The notes beneath the pieces were generated by a model. The model saw only the letters and a program-made list of their open reading frames with translations, was not told the origin of the DNA and ran no database searches. 14,609 nt of DNA from an uncultured Fretibacterium sp. (GTDB lineage: Bacteria > Synergistota > Synergistia > Synergistales > Aminobacteriaceae): NCBI GenBank assembly GCA_937892105.1, contig CALAUZ010000233.1, positions 1 to 14,609 of the forward strand, written 5' to 3'. Each line of letters begins with the position of its first letter. Position 1 is the stretch's first letter. Shown one piece after another: positions 6,117 to 14,008 of this stretch. Position numbers and translations under genes: made by a program.

Positions 6117-7214
6117 TTACTGTGATTGCCCGTCATTCTCCGGCTGCTGTTGCTCTGTCTGTCCTTGCGGCTGCTTCTCCAGTCTCTCCTGTTTACGATC
6201 CGAACTCTTCTTCCACTTCTCAAGAAGTTTATAAATCAGCTTCTCGATATCCGTTTTCGACATGTCGGGACAGTAGGATTGTATCTTCTCACTGTTAAGT
6301 GCAAGACGTAGCTTCTTGGGTTTCACTTCATCTTTCTTGCTGGGGTTAAGGCTGACGTGTTTCTTGACTTCACTCTCCGTAATGTCAGCATGTCCTGCGC
6401 AAGCGTTCTTCAGTTCCGTGGCCTGCTCTGCCATAATCACAGAGTCCTTGTTCTCCATGAGGACGTGATTAATCACAGCTAATTTTCTTTCCCCTACACT
6501 GGATAATGTTACGCCAGAAGTAACGCTGAGTCGGATATCGCCTGCACTATTCTTGACCTTATTCCCCACTAATTCCAGCATCTCTTCAGGGAGTCCTATC
6601 AGTGCAGCATAGCGTACAACGTTTCTTGCATTTATGCCGGTCACTTTTGCAACGACATGCGCTGTGTAACCTTCTCCTTCTTGATTAGCCTTCCCTCGGT
6701 GAGCCATAGCACGGTACATGCGTCCGCAGGATTTGATTTTATCAAGAAGACTGAACGACTGCCTCTGAACGTTGGATGAGGTTATGATTGCGCTGGCCGT
6801 ATCATCATCACAGTCAAGGACAACGGCAGGAATTTCCTGATAGTCAGGATTCGTCTTCGCCAATTCTTCACAGACACGCTTCCTCCTATATCCGGAGAGA
6901 ATTTCATATTCTTCAGGATTCCCTGACTTAGCCGGTCTGACAAGAATCGGTGTCAGCAATCCTTCGGCTTCGATACTTGCATGAAGTCGTCTGAGGGAGG
7001 CTACAGCTTCCGATGGCTTCTCTTTCGGTTTCCCTTCTTCAGTCGCGCCTTCTCCTGATTCCGCCTCTGCTGATTCTGTCGTTGGGAGATAATCCTGCGG
7101 AACATAGAACGGATTCCCCTCAATCTTTGTGCCCACATTATTCTCGTCATAGAGAACGCCTGAGAAAGGTTTCAAGTTTTCAAGTTTGACTCTTAGAGTC
7201 TCTACGTCTTTCAT
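6117..7214 (-). CDS. ParB-like partition/nucleoid-family protein (365 aa)
   Basis: It has the layout of ParB/Spo0J-type proteins. An N-terminal segment has an acidic Glu/Pro/Lys-rich linker (about 44-68). It is followed by the ParB core with LRRLHASIEAEGLLTPILV (74-92), YEILSGYRRKRVCEEL (103-118, the arginine-rich box II) and NVQRQSFSLLDKI (148-160). An HTH follows around 188-206 (VVAKVTGINARNVVRYAAL). The C-terminus is charged and Gln-rich (QPQGQTEQQQ). Such proteins bind centromere-like sites and, in mobile elements, support stability or regulate genes. No ParA is visible beside it. GGAGG lies 7-8 nt before the ATG. The gene diverges from the triple-HTH gene, with an 18-bp palindrome between them. 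Box II reads SGYRRKR rather than the usual GERRxRA, so CTP binding is uncertain. Confidence 0.85.
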   Translation of the reverse strand: MKDVETLRVKLENLKPFSGVLYDENNVGTKIEGNPFYVPQDYLPTTESAEAESGEGATEEGKPKEKPSEAVASLRRLHASIEAEGLLTPILVRPAKSGNPEEYEILSGYRRKRVCEELAKTNPDYQEIPAVVLDCDDDTASAIITSSNVQRQSFSLLDKIKSCGRMYRAMAHRGKANQEGEGYTAHVVAKVTGINARNVVRYAALIGLPEEMLELVGNKVKNSAGDIRLSVTSGVTLSSVGERKLAVINHVLMENKDSVIMAEQATELKNACAGHADITESEVKKHVSLNPSKKDEVKPKKLRLALNSEKIQSYCPDMSKTDIEKLIYKLLEKWKKSSDRKQERLEKQPQGQTEQQQPENDGQSQ

Positions 7215-7247
7215 GTTATTACCTCCGAATTATAAATTTTTTATTCG

Positions 7248-7256
7248 ATTATAGCA
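7248..7256 (-). promoter_or_regulatory. Extended -10 promoter of the ParB-like gene
   Basis: On the minus strand the sequence reads TGCTATAAT, a perfect -10 with the TG extension (complement of 7248-7256). No good -35 is present, as is common for extended -10 promoters. Transcription would start near 7241, about 27 nt before the ATG. Confidence 0.65.
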
Positions 7257-7358
7257 TACTTTGTATTTTTGGGGACGATATTATTTTGCTCAAGTAGATG
7301 CACTTCCAATCCGCTTCAACTTGCACTGCAAAGCATACTCAATTGCCTGTGTACATAC

Positions 7359-7376
7359 ATTAAAGTTAACTTTAAT
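7359..7376. promoter_or_regulatory. Perfect 18-bp palindrome between divergent genes
   Basis: ATTAAAGTT is followed by its exact reverse complement AACTTTAAT. It lies between the ParB-like and triple-HTH promoters, about 100 bp from the former and 75 bp from the latter. The size and position suit an operator or a parS-like centromere site bound by one of the flanking proteins. A second small palindrome, AATAGCTATT, lies at 7403-7412. The parS consensus of chromosomal ParB is not present. Confidence 0.55.
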
Positions 7377-7444
7377 CATGTTCAAATTAATAACAGTCAA
7401 CCAATAGCTATTATTTATTGTTTGCAGAAATTATAACCGCGTTG

Positions 7445-7460
7445 TGCTATGATATATAAT
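7445..7460 (+). promoter_or_regulatory. Extended -10 promoter of the triple-HTH gene
   Basis: TGCTATGAT (7445-7453) resembles the extended -10 of the divergent ParB-like gene (TGCTATAAT). An overlapping TATAAT lies at 7455-7460. No clear -35 was seen. Transcription would start near 7460-7467, 30-40 nt before ATG 7500. Confidence 0.55.
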
Positions 7461-7499
7461 CATAAAATACATAGAAAGGATTTAGAAAGGGATTCAATA

Positions 7500-8348
7500 A
7501 TGGCTACTAAGCAAGTGAACGATTTTTCTCCAGAAGAGCGTCAGCACATTCTCGAACAACTTAAAGGAGGCTTGAATCTTCAAGAGGTAGCAAGGATAAA
7601 CGATACTTCTTGGCAATCGGTACGTTCCATACAGCGAATAGCGGAAGGCAATATGGGACAAAGGAAAACTACACCGGAAGAAAGAGAGCGAATTTGGAAA
7701 CGAGCCGGTGAAGTTGGATTTGCACAAGCGGCTGCCGAGAATCATTTGAGCGAAAATACTATCCTGAACTGGCAGTGGCGTTATAACATGCCAGAGCTTC
7801 CAGAAGACGAAGATAACAAGCCAGCATATAATACAGTATACACCACAGAAGAAAAAGCCGAGATATTAGCTTTTGCCCAAAAAACTGGAGTTGGTAATGC
7901 AGCAAGAAAATTTCATGTTAGTACAACTTCTATCAGGAATTGGACGAAACAGCAGCTTCAAGGACAGTTACCGATCCTACCGTTGCAAGAACAGGGGACA
8001 TTAGCTCATCATGAAGAAGCCGATCATGAGGAACAGCAGCCGGTGCTTTATTCAACGGAATCAGAACAGACAGTTCAGGAGCTAATACAGCAAACATCAT
8101 CTAGCCTCTCAGGCCAAGATGAAATACAAGGTGAAATAGCTGATAAAGCAGCCGAGAACCCGATTCAAGATGAAGTAGTTACAAGTGAACCCGCTATTGA
8201 AGCCCTACTTCCAGCAGATCCCCGAGTGAGAGCATTGGCTGCACGTGTGCAAGAATTAAGCACAGAGGTTGCCATTCTCAAAGAAAGAAATGCTGTTTTA
8301 ACTCGAAAGGTAAAAGCACTTAAGGCTTCTGTGATGAACTTGCTTTAG
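7500..8348 (+). CDS. Protein with three tandem HTH units and a C-terminal coiled coil (282 aa)
   Basis: I do not recognise a named protein, but the architecture is clear. Three helix-turn-helix units of the transposase/terminase-small-subunit type follow one another: 9-49 (FSPEERQHILEQLKGGLN), 57-97 (TTPEERERIWKRAGEVGF, then SENTILNWQWRY) and 114-153 (YTTEEKAEILAFAQKTGV, then STTSIRNWTKQQ). The shared pattern is T-x-E-E, a helix, G, AA, S-x-x-S/T-I, N-W. A long Glu/Gln-rich acidic linker (about 165-235) leads to a coiled coil at 239-282 (VQELSTEVAILKERNAVL). I start at ATG 7500, preceded by AAAGGG; an upstream in-frame ATG at 7449 lies inside the -10 region. It is probably a DNA-binding oligomer that recognises repeated or long sites, perhaps partnering the divergent ParB-like protein. 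There is no catalytic transposase domain. Confidence 0.72.
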   Translation: MATKQVNDFSPEERQHILEQLKGGLNLQEVARINDTSWQSVRSIQRIAEGNMGQRKTTPEERERIWKRAGEVGFAQAAAENHLSENTILNWQWRYNMPELPEDEDNKPAYNTVYTTEEKAEILAFAQKTGVGNAARKFHVSTTSIRNWTKQQLQGQLPILPLQEQGTLAHHEEADHEEQQPVLYSTESEQTVQELIQQTSSSLSGQDEIQGEIADKAAENPIQDEVVTSEPAIEALLPADPRVRALAARVQELSTEVAILKERNAVLTRKVKALKASVMNLL

Positions 8349-8446
8349 TGAAGAGAGGTGGCAATGAGACTCCGTCCCTCTGTTGTTTCCTTGCCAGCCC
8401 CATCGCTAAAAAGCGTTGGTATGATTAATTGTCCATTCATTGCTCA

Positions 8447-9649
8447 TCACTGTGATACCATGGGATAATACCTCCCGTTCCAATTTTTGAATGCCTCGCT
8501 CCTTGTCTCCGCTCCTCCGCTCTCACAGCCGCATTCCGTGCACTTATGCCAGAACCAGTTATGCTCGTTATATCTCTGAATATCAAAAGCCCCACAAATC
8601 GGGCAGGCTCGAAGACTTGAATTTGTGTGTTTAATCTCGGTCTGTTTCCAGTGATTCCAAATTCTAGCGTAATCCGTCATAGTCGCTTCCAGCGGCAATC
8701 CGGCCCCACAATATTTACAGTATGCCCCATGCTTCCCATCTGCTTCAACCCATTCATAATCATTGTGGCCACAGAACGGGCAGTCTTCAAGTACTGGAGC
8801 TTCAAATATTTTTATATCGGCTTCGTCTACTCCGAACTTTGATACGAGGTCTATTCCCTTCAATATTCTATCGCTGTCTTTATCCGCATTTTTCAACATT
8901 CCTTCAACTCTACTTCCGACAACTCTCCATATAAATTTATCAATGTCAATGCCTCTAATCTCGAATAGTAATAACGGATTACGGTCAATTCTAACTCCAA
9001 TTCCGTATAAAGCCGCTGCAGCGTGTGGACACAGATAATTATAATCGTGATCAGGACAATTACATTTGAGTTCAACATCGATAGCCAGCGGAAAAAGAAT
9101 ATCCGGCAAGTCTTCCGGAAAATTCCCGGCGGCTAAAGCGTCAATGTTCTGAATTTTTCCCGATGCTCTTTTTACTGCTTCGTCGATTTTGTCTTCCGAC
9201 AGCGGCTTTATTTCTACCTCAACTTCAAACGGTTTGGAACTGTCGTCAATAACTTTTGCTTTTACGTCCCCTTTTTGTATCCTTAAATCTACAACTGCAT
9301 TGTTGAGAACATACTTTTCTCCTCGCTTTATCGGATTTTCTCCGTAGGACACATAGCCATATCTCTCAAGATTTTTGCACCATGCCTTGCCCCACCAGTT
9401 TGTGCAAATTTCAGCCTTCCCAGTTCTCTTTCTGTTTTCTGGCACTGTCTCTTCCACGGCTATTTCAGCTATTTCTGCAATCCTTTCTACTCCTGCCGGA
9501 TTTGAGGCTGTAATTGTGGCAGCCAGCATTTTAGGATTTATAATCACAGGAGCAAAATCTGGATTCTGTTCAAGAATCTCTGCCGCTCTATTTTGAAGTT
9601 CCCTTGCCGATATCTGACGGCTCATTCCTCGATAACCTATATATGCCAT
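8447..9649 (-). CDS. SWIM zinc-finger protein with two C-terminal Lar-like zinc ribbons (400 aa)
   Basis: The N-terminal half matches bacterial SWIM proteins: WWGKAWCKNLERY (85-97), then RGEKYVLNNAVVDLRI, and the SWIM finger C196-x-C198...C207-x-H209 (CNCPDHDYNYLCPHAAAALY). Unusually, the C-terminus holds two zinc ribbons, each ending in an aromatic/Asn motif. The first is CPFCG (290-294) with C311/C314, then ARIWNHW. The second is CPICG (349-353) with C370/C373, then EAFKNWNGR. This pattern, CPxCG...CxxCG...A..xWNxR, is typical of Lar-type (restriction alleviation) small proteins. An AAGGAG SD overlaps the SNF2 stop 13 nt upstream, so the two genes are translated from one mRNA. The protein probably binds DNA or partner proteins for the SNF2 ATPase. 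No methyltransferase or nuclease is visible nearby. The intergenic 8349-8446 shows only a 4-bp hairpin and no clear terminator. Confidence 0.85.
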   Translation of the reverse strand: MAYIGYRGMSRQISARELQNRAAEILEQNPDFAPVIINPKMLAATITASNPAGVERIAEIAEIAVEETVPENRKRTGKAEICTNWWGKAWCKNLERYGYVSYGENPIKRGEKYVLNNAVVDLRIQKGDVKAKVIDDSSKPFEVEVEIKPLSEDKIDEAVKRASGKIQNIDALAAGNFPEDLPDILFPLAIDVELKCNCPDHDYNYLCPHAAAALYGIGVRIDRNPLLLFEIRGIDIDKFIWRVVGSRVEGMLKNADKDSDRILKGIDLVSKFGVDEADIKIFEAPVLEDCPFCGHNDYEWVEADGKHGAYCKYCGAGLPLEATMTDYARIWNHWKQTEIKHTNSSLRACPICGAFDIQRYNEHNWFWHKCTECGCESGGAETRSEAFKNWNGRYYPMVSQ

Positions 9650-9662
9650 CTTGCTTCTCTCC

Positions 9663-12302
9663 TTAACCCACTAACCTCATCATTGATAAAATCTCTTCAT
9701 TACTCATGTCTATTATCCACTTAGCCTCACTACTACTACTGCTATTAATAATACTGTCCGCTAACGATTTTTTGCTTTCGAGAATATCATTAATGCGGTC
9801 TTCGATAGTTCCTTTAGTCACAAATTTATGAACAAAGATATTTTTAGTCTGTCCGATTCTATACGCCCTGTCAGTCGCCTGGCTCTCAACAGCCGGATTC
9901 CACCAGCGGTCGAAATGAATGACGTGATTAGCCCCAACCAAGTTCAATCCCACTCCGCCAGTTTTCAAAGACAAGATCATGAATGGGTTGTGCGTCATGT
10001 CGTTATTGAATTTGTCAACAATCTCTGTCCGTTTCTCAGGCGCAATACCGCCGTGGATAACAAGGCCCTTTGCATGAAAAATTTCTTCCATGTATTCCTT
10101 CATATACTTTATAATTTCCTTGAACTGAGTAAAGACAATGACCTTTTCGCGCTTCTCATGGATCGTTTCGCATATAGTTTTCAGCAGCTCAAATTTCCCG
10201 CTGTCAGAAGCCTTGTACGCCCCCTCACCCAAATACTGATCCGGGTGATTGCAGATTTGCTTTAACCGCATGATTGAACGCAGAATCATCTCGTTCCGTT
10301 TGAGAGTATTATTCGTTTCATTTGATTCCCCTGATTCCTGCATAGCCTTTTTAGCTTTTTCAACTTCGTCCTTGTATAGAACAACTTGCCGTTTACTTAG
10401 AGAGACATAATCAATCTGCTCGATTTTCTCAGGCAGGTCGGAGATTATGTTCTTATCTGTCTTTAACCGGCGCAAGATGAATGGCGAGATTATGTTCCTT
10501 AACTTCTGATAACCCTGTGGGTTCTCGTTGATAGATCGGGAGAACTCTTCAAATTCGCTAGCACTTCCCAGTAATCCTTTATCCAGGAAGTCAAACAGCG
10601 ACCACAGGTTAGTGAGGTTATTCTCAATCGGTGTCCCTGTCATTGCGATGCGGAGCTTGGCCGTGATTTTCTTTATCTCCTTCGTCTGCTTGGCATCAGC
10701 ATTCTTGATAGCTTGAGCTTCATCAAGGATTAACACATCCCAATTAATAGCTTGAAGTCCTATGAGCTTCGTCGCCATTTTATATGTCGTGATGGTCAGA
10801 AATGTGTTTCCCTTAGTCTGCTTCAGCTCTCGTTCAAGAACATTTGTGCGTCTGCCGTGGAGAATATTTATAGGCATGTCAGGAGTAAAGCGTGCGGCCT
10901 CTTTCTCCCAGTTGCCGAGAAGTGATGCCGGAACGATTAAGAGGACTCTTTTTCTGTTGTTCGCGGCTTTGAGCCTGAAATTTTCCAAAAATGTCAAAAC
11001 TTGTAACGTCTTCCCCAGTCCCATATCATCAGCAAGGCAAGCTCCGAGCCCCAACTCCGACATCGTATTCAGCCACGCATAGCCGGACACTTGATAAGGA
11101 CGGAGAGTTGCAGTCACACTCTCTGGTATTGTGGGCTTAGTTATAGAATTTACGTTCGTCAACTTCCCGAGCATGGAGCTTATGAAATCTTCGTTGCTGA
11201 AGGAGAGTTCATCATCGGTCGCTTCCATTTTAATAGCGTCCATGAGCGTAACTTCATGGTTATAGCCGTTCATTCTATCGAGGAGACTTTGCAGACGTTT
11301 CTTGTTGACTTCGATCCATTTACCTTTTATCAATGCCAGGCCGTCGCTCTCTCTAAGAATCTGTTCTACTTCTGACTGACTCAACGCCACGCCGTCAACG
11401 CTCAATTCCGGAGTCATGGATAACAATGTGTTAAAGCCGACGATGGATTTTGATTTCTGCTTGAACTTAACAGCGATTCTGACTGAGGTTCCTCGCCGTC
11501 TCCACCAGTTTGGGATTCGGCATTGGATACCGCTCCCTTCGAGATTAGGGATCGCTCTCAAGACTTCATAGGCTTCATCTTTTTTCAGCTTCAATGGGTG
11601 AAACATTTCGCCGCTGTCAACGAACGAACCGAGAAGAGGGGAGGCCACAGTCGCCTTATTAAGGCAGGATAGAAGTGTGAGCAATTTCTTGTGATTGGTC
11701 TTAAACTCCTGAAGGGCGTAAGACAACGGTAAATGACGGATTCGGTCTTCATAGTTCGTTGAGTATGTAGCCAAGAATGCGAAAGGGTATTCCGGATCGT
11801 CATTATCAACCAAGTGGAAAAAAACACGTTCCGGAACTTTCAGGTCTTGACGCTTTGAAGATAGATATTGTACAACAGATCCATTATTTCTAGTGGCGGT
11901 ATAATCTGCTATCTCTTTCTTGAAGACCGAGATAAGCTGCTTGAAGATACTCTGAATCCATGTCTCAGTGATGAATTCACTCCCAACTACGAACGGAATG
12001 GAGTTTAATAATGACTCGCAGGATATGTTTTTTGCAGAAGCTGGCGAGTCAGGAGATGAAGCGAAGTTCTTCAATTCAAGTTCCGGCATTGACATGAGGA
12101 ACTCTACAAACCTATCGGCAAGGAGCTTTAGAAATGAGAAGGAGGCGGAATGCTCGGGCTTATCAGCATTCTCAAATCCCAAATCGTACAATGCCTTATA
12201 TTTATCCTCAATGAAACGAGTCCGCCAGGCAGATATTCCTGATTTGATACTGTCTATCGTTTCGTCAAGATAAAAACCATCCGCTATAAATATAAATTCC
12301 AA
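9663..12302 (-). CDS. SNF2-family helicase-like ATPase (879 aa)
   Basis: A full-length bacterial SNF2 protein. The first ~390 residues form the variable region with a SNF2-associated segment (IPNWWRRRGTSVRIAVKF at 262-279, then WIEVNKKRLQSL). The ATPase core follows: RPYQVSGYAWL (401-411), Walker A DDMGLGKT (425-432), DEAQ (527-530) and TGTPIEN (555-561). The second RecA lobe has VIVFTQF (721-727) and SQATDRAYRIGQ (807-818). All nucleotide-binding motifs are intact, so it should translocate on double-stranded DNA or remodel protein-DNA complexes. It starts at TTG 12300-12302; AAAGGGGA lies about 9 nt upstream and no in-frame ATG fits better. It is followed directly by the SWIM gene. No nuclease domain is fused to it. 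SNF2-SWIM pairs are widespread in bacteria, but their role is unsettled; DNA maintenance or defence has been considered. Confidence 0.93.
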   Translation of the reverse strand: MEFIFIADGFYLDETIDSIKSGISAWRTRFIEDKYKALYDLGFENADKPEHSASFSFLKLLADRFVEFLMSMPELELKNFASSPDSPASAKNISCESLLNSIPFVVGSEFITETWIQSIFKQLISVFKKEIADYTATRNNGSVVQYLSSKRQDLKVPERVFFHLVDNDDPEYPFAFLATYSTNYEDRIRHLPLSYALQEFKTNHKKLLTLLSCLNKATVASPLLGSFVDSGEMFHPLKLKKDEAYEVLRAIPNLEGSGIQCRIPNWWRRRGTSVRIAVKFKQKSKSIVGFNTLLSMTPELSVDGVALSQSEVEQILRESDGLALIKGKWIEVNKKRLQSLLDRMNGYNHEVTLMDAIKMEATDDELSFSNEDFISSMLGKLTNVNSITKPTIPESVTATLRPYQVSGYAWLNTMSELGLGACLADDMGLGKTLQVLTFLENFRLKAANNRKRVLLIVPASLLGNWEKEAARFTPDMPINILHGRRTNVLERELKQTKGNTFLTITTYKMATKLIGLQAINWDVLILDEAQAIKNADAKQTKEIKKITAKLRIAMTGTPIENNLTNLWSLFDFLDKGLLGSASEFEEFSRSINENPQGYQKLRNIISPFILRRLKTDKNIISDLPEKIEQIDYVSLSKRQVVLYKDEVEKAKKAMQESGESNETNNTLKRNEMILRSIMRLKQICNHPDQYLGEGAYKASDSGKFELLKTICETIHEKREKVIVFTQFKEIIKYMKEYMEEIFHAKGLVIHGGIAPEKRTEIVDKFNNDMTHNPFMILSLKTGGVGLNLVGANHVIHFDRWWNPAVESQATDRAYRIGQTKNIFVHKFVTKGTIEDRINDILESKKSLADSIINSSSSSEAKWIIDMSNEEILSMMRLVG

Positions 12303-12382
12303 TCTATCATTCCCCTTTTTATTGCTTAATTAATTTGGAACACGCTTTGTTCTGTATGGCACACCTACATAGACAAAAGATT

Positions 12383-12411
12383 ATTATACTTGTTAACGTC
12401 TTAATTCTCAA
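12383..12411 (-). promoter_or_regulatory. Sigma70-type promoter of the SNF2-SWIM operon
   Basis: On the minus strand TTGAGA (complement of 12406-12411) is followed after 17 bp by a perfect TATAAT (complement of 12383-12388). The start would be near 12376, about 74 nt before the TTG start codon. ATTCTATAG is repeated just upstream (12411-12419 and 12422-12430), as is GTCATT/GTCACT (12419, 12433 and 12444), which may be operator sites. Confidence 0.75.
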
Positions 12412-12520
12412 TTCTATAGTCATTCTATAGCAGTCATTGTGAAGTCACTATGATTAACAAAGAAATAATTGTTTGGATATTCTTGATGATTGCGTATCTC
12501 TACCGTAAGACTTTATATCG

Positions 12521-12665
12521 AAAATCGCCTGCGACAATAAAAATTCTCAAGGCTTCTGCTCGGCGTTTTTAGCCATAAAAAGACTGTGGCACGGACTTTA
12601 GCCCAGATTCGGTCTCAAGCCTTAACATCTTTATAAGCAAAATTCCGTGCGGTAATAAAAATTCT
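12521..12665 (+). other. Structured leader or repeat element upstream of the phosphatase operon
   Basis: A 27-bp imperfect repeat lies at 12521-12547 and 12639-12665 (22 of 27 identical), sharing the block AATAAAAATTCT. In both copies the variable part is a small inverted repeat (TCGC-CT-GCGA and CCG-TG-CGG). Between them AAGGCTT (12549-12555) pairs with AAGCCTT (12617-12623), enclosing AGAC/GTCT (12581-12584 and 12612-12615), among others. GCACGG and CCGTGC offer another pairing. It may be a regulatory leader RNA or a small mobile repeat. It matches no riboswitch I know. The remainder of 12303-12729 shows no gene. Confidence 0.4.
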
Positions 12666-12729
12666 ATGGGACTCCGTGTTAGAATTAAACCAAGCAAAAA
12701 ATCATCGGAGGAGGTAACATAAAATTTTA

Positions 12730-13197
12730 ATGCGTATTCTATTCGTCTGCCACGGGAATATTTGCAGATCACCGATGGCAGAATTTATAATGAAAGAGCT
12801 GGTGCGCCGAGCCGGGCTTGAAGATCAGTTCTTAATTTCATCAGCAGCCACAACTACCGAAGAGCTTGGGAATGATATGTATCCGAATGCGAAGGCTGAG
12901 TTGAAACTACACGGGATTCCGTTCAGTAAACGACGAGCGCGTCAAATCAAGAGTAGTGATTATAATGACTGGGATTTTATCATTGCCATGGATCAAGAGA
13001 ATCTGTCCGACATTAATTACGTGGTAGGTAATGACCCTTTGAAGAAAGTCCGGCTCTTAATGTCATTAACAGGCGAGAAAAACAGAAGCGTTTCAGACCC
13101 TTGGTACACACGGGATTTTGCAAAAGCGTATAATGACATTTACTGCGGCTGTGAAGCCATGCTTAATCACATTAAAAACGAAAGCTGGAATAAATGA
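12730..13197 (+). CDS. Low-molecular-weight protein tyrosine phosphatase (155 aa)
   Basis: It removes phosphate from tyrosine (or arginine) residues of proteins in the cytoplasm. The active-site loop C7-HGNIC-R13-S (VCHGNICRSPMAEF) is at the N-terminus, as usual for this family, and the general acid is D123 in SDPWYT. GIPFSKRRARQI (62-73) is the family's usual H.ARQ region. The length is typical. A strong SD, GGAGGAGG (12707-12714), ends 15 nt before the ATG, unusually far, with no alternative start between them. The stop overlaps the next gene by 4 bp (ATGA). The usual partners, a tyrosine kinase or polysaccharide genes, are not present here, so its target is unknown. Confidence 0.93.
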   Translation: MRILFVCHGNICRSPMAEFIMKELVRRAGLEDQFLISSAATTTEELGNDMYPNAKAELKLHGIPFSKRRARQIKSSDYNDWDFIIAMDQENLSDINYVVGNDPLKKVRLLMSLTGEKNRSVSDPWYTRDFAKAYNDIYCGCEAMLNHIKNESWNK

Positions 13198-13982
13198 TGA
13201 AAAGGTTATTGTTCGTATTGTTATTAGTTTCATGTCTGCTAACTTCTTCATTAGCACATGTACGTGGAGAAAGCATTCCTGAGATCAAGAAACGTGGCTA
13301 CCTAAAAGTCGGCACTACTGGAGACTATGCGCCGCAATCATGGCTGAATCCAGCCACAGAACTCTATGAGGGACTTGATGTAGAACTCGCTGAAGATATT
13401 GCGAAGAGCCTCGGCGTGGAAATTCAATATGTTCCAACATCATGGTCGACTTTAATGAAAGATACGCTTGAGAACAAATTCGACCTTGCTATTTGTGGAA
13501 TCACAATTACTCAGGCAAGGAAAGATCAAGCCCTAATGTCAATCGGTTATCTCGGCAACGGAAAAACTATTCTGATCCGAGCAGAAGACGTGGACAAATA
13601 TAAATTGCTTGCTGATATAAACAAGCCTGAAGTCAAAGTCATGGAAAATCCTGGCGGACTGAATGAGAAATTTGCGAGAGAGAAATTGCCTCTGGCCACG
13701 CTGATTATTCACTCGCCTAATGATGAAATTCCGGGACTCATAGCAAGTGGTCAAGCTGACGTAATGATAACAGAGATTTTAGAAGCTGGATATTATGTCA
13801 GGAAGGATTCACGCCTCGCTGCACCATTAATTTACTCGCCGTTTAATCACGGAGAACTGGGAGTTTTGATGCCGAAAGGAAAAGAAGATTTGTTGGATTT
13901 TGTGAATAGTTTTATCTTAGACGAGAAAGAATCAGGACGCATTGAGGAGCTGGCAAATAAATATATTTACGGCAATGAATAA
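13194..13982 (+). CDS. Periplasmic PheC-like (cyclohexadienyl dehydratase / substrate-binding) protein (262 aa)
   Basis: Residues 1-25 are a signal peptide (MKRLLFVLLLVSCLLTSS). LVSC resembles a lipobox, but hydrophobic sequence continues past it, so soluble export is more likely. The mature part has the type II substrate-binding fold: RGYLKVGTTGDYAPQSW (34-50), GLDVELAEDIAKSLGV (60-75), TSWSTL (82-87), FDLAICGITIT (96-106). The segment ENPGGLNEKFA (151-161) with ADVMITEILEA (188-198) is characteristic of PheC-type cyclohexadienyl dehydratases, which convert prephenate or arogenate to phenylpyruvate or phenylalanine in the periplasm. E197 aligns with the glutamate of the usual TDxIE; the preceding Asp is Glu here. 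An amino-acid-binding role without catalysis remains possible. No ABC permease is adjacent. The gene overlaps the phosphatase gene by 4 bp. Confidence 0.85.
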   Translation: MMKRLLFVLLLVSCLLTSSLAHVRGESIPEIKKRGYLKVGTTGDYAPQSWLNPATELYEGLDVELAEDIAKSLGVEIQYVPTSWSTLMKDTLENKFDLAICGITITQARKDQALMSIGYLGNGKTILIRAEDVDKYKLLADINKPEVKVMENPGGLNEKFAREKLPLATLIIHSPNDEIPGLIASGQADVMITEILEAGYYVRKDSRLAAPLIYSPFNHGELGVLMPKGKEDLLDFVNSFILDEKESGRIEELANKYIYGNE

Positions 13983-14008
13983 TCATCTGAGATGTTGGTG
14001 GAGCAGTT

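Noticed and set aside
12569..12772. 67-aa minus-strand frame
   Set aside because: It crosses the start of the phosphatase gene and the structured leader, and has no SD.
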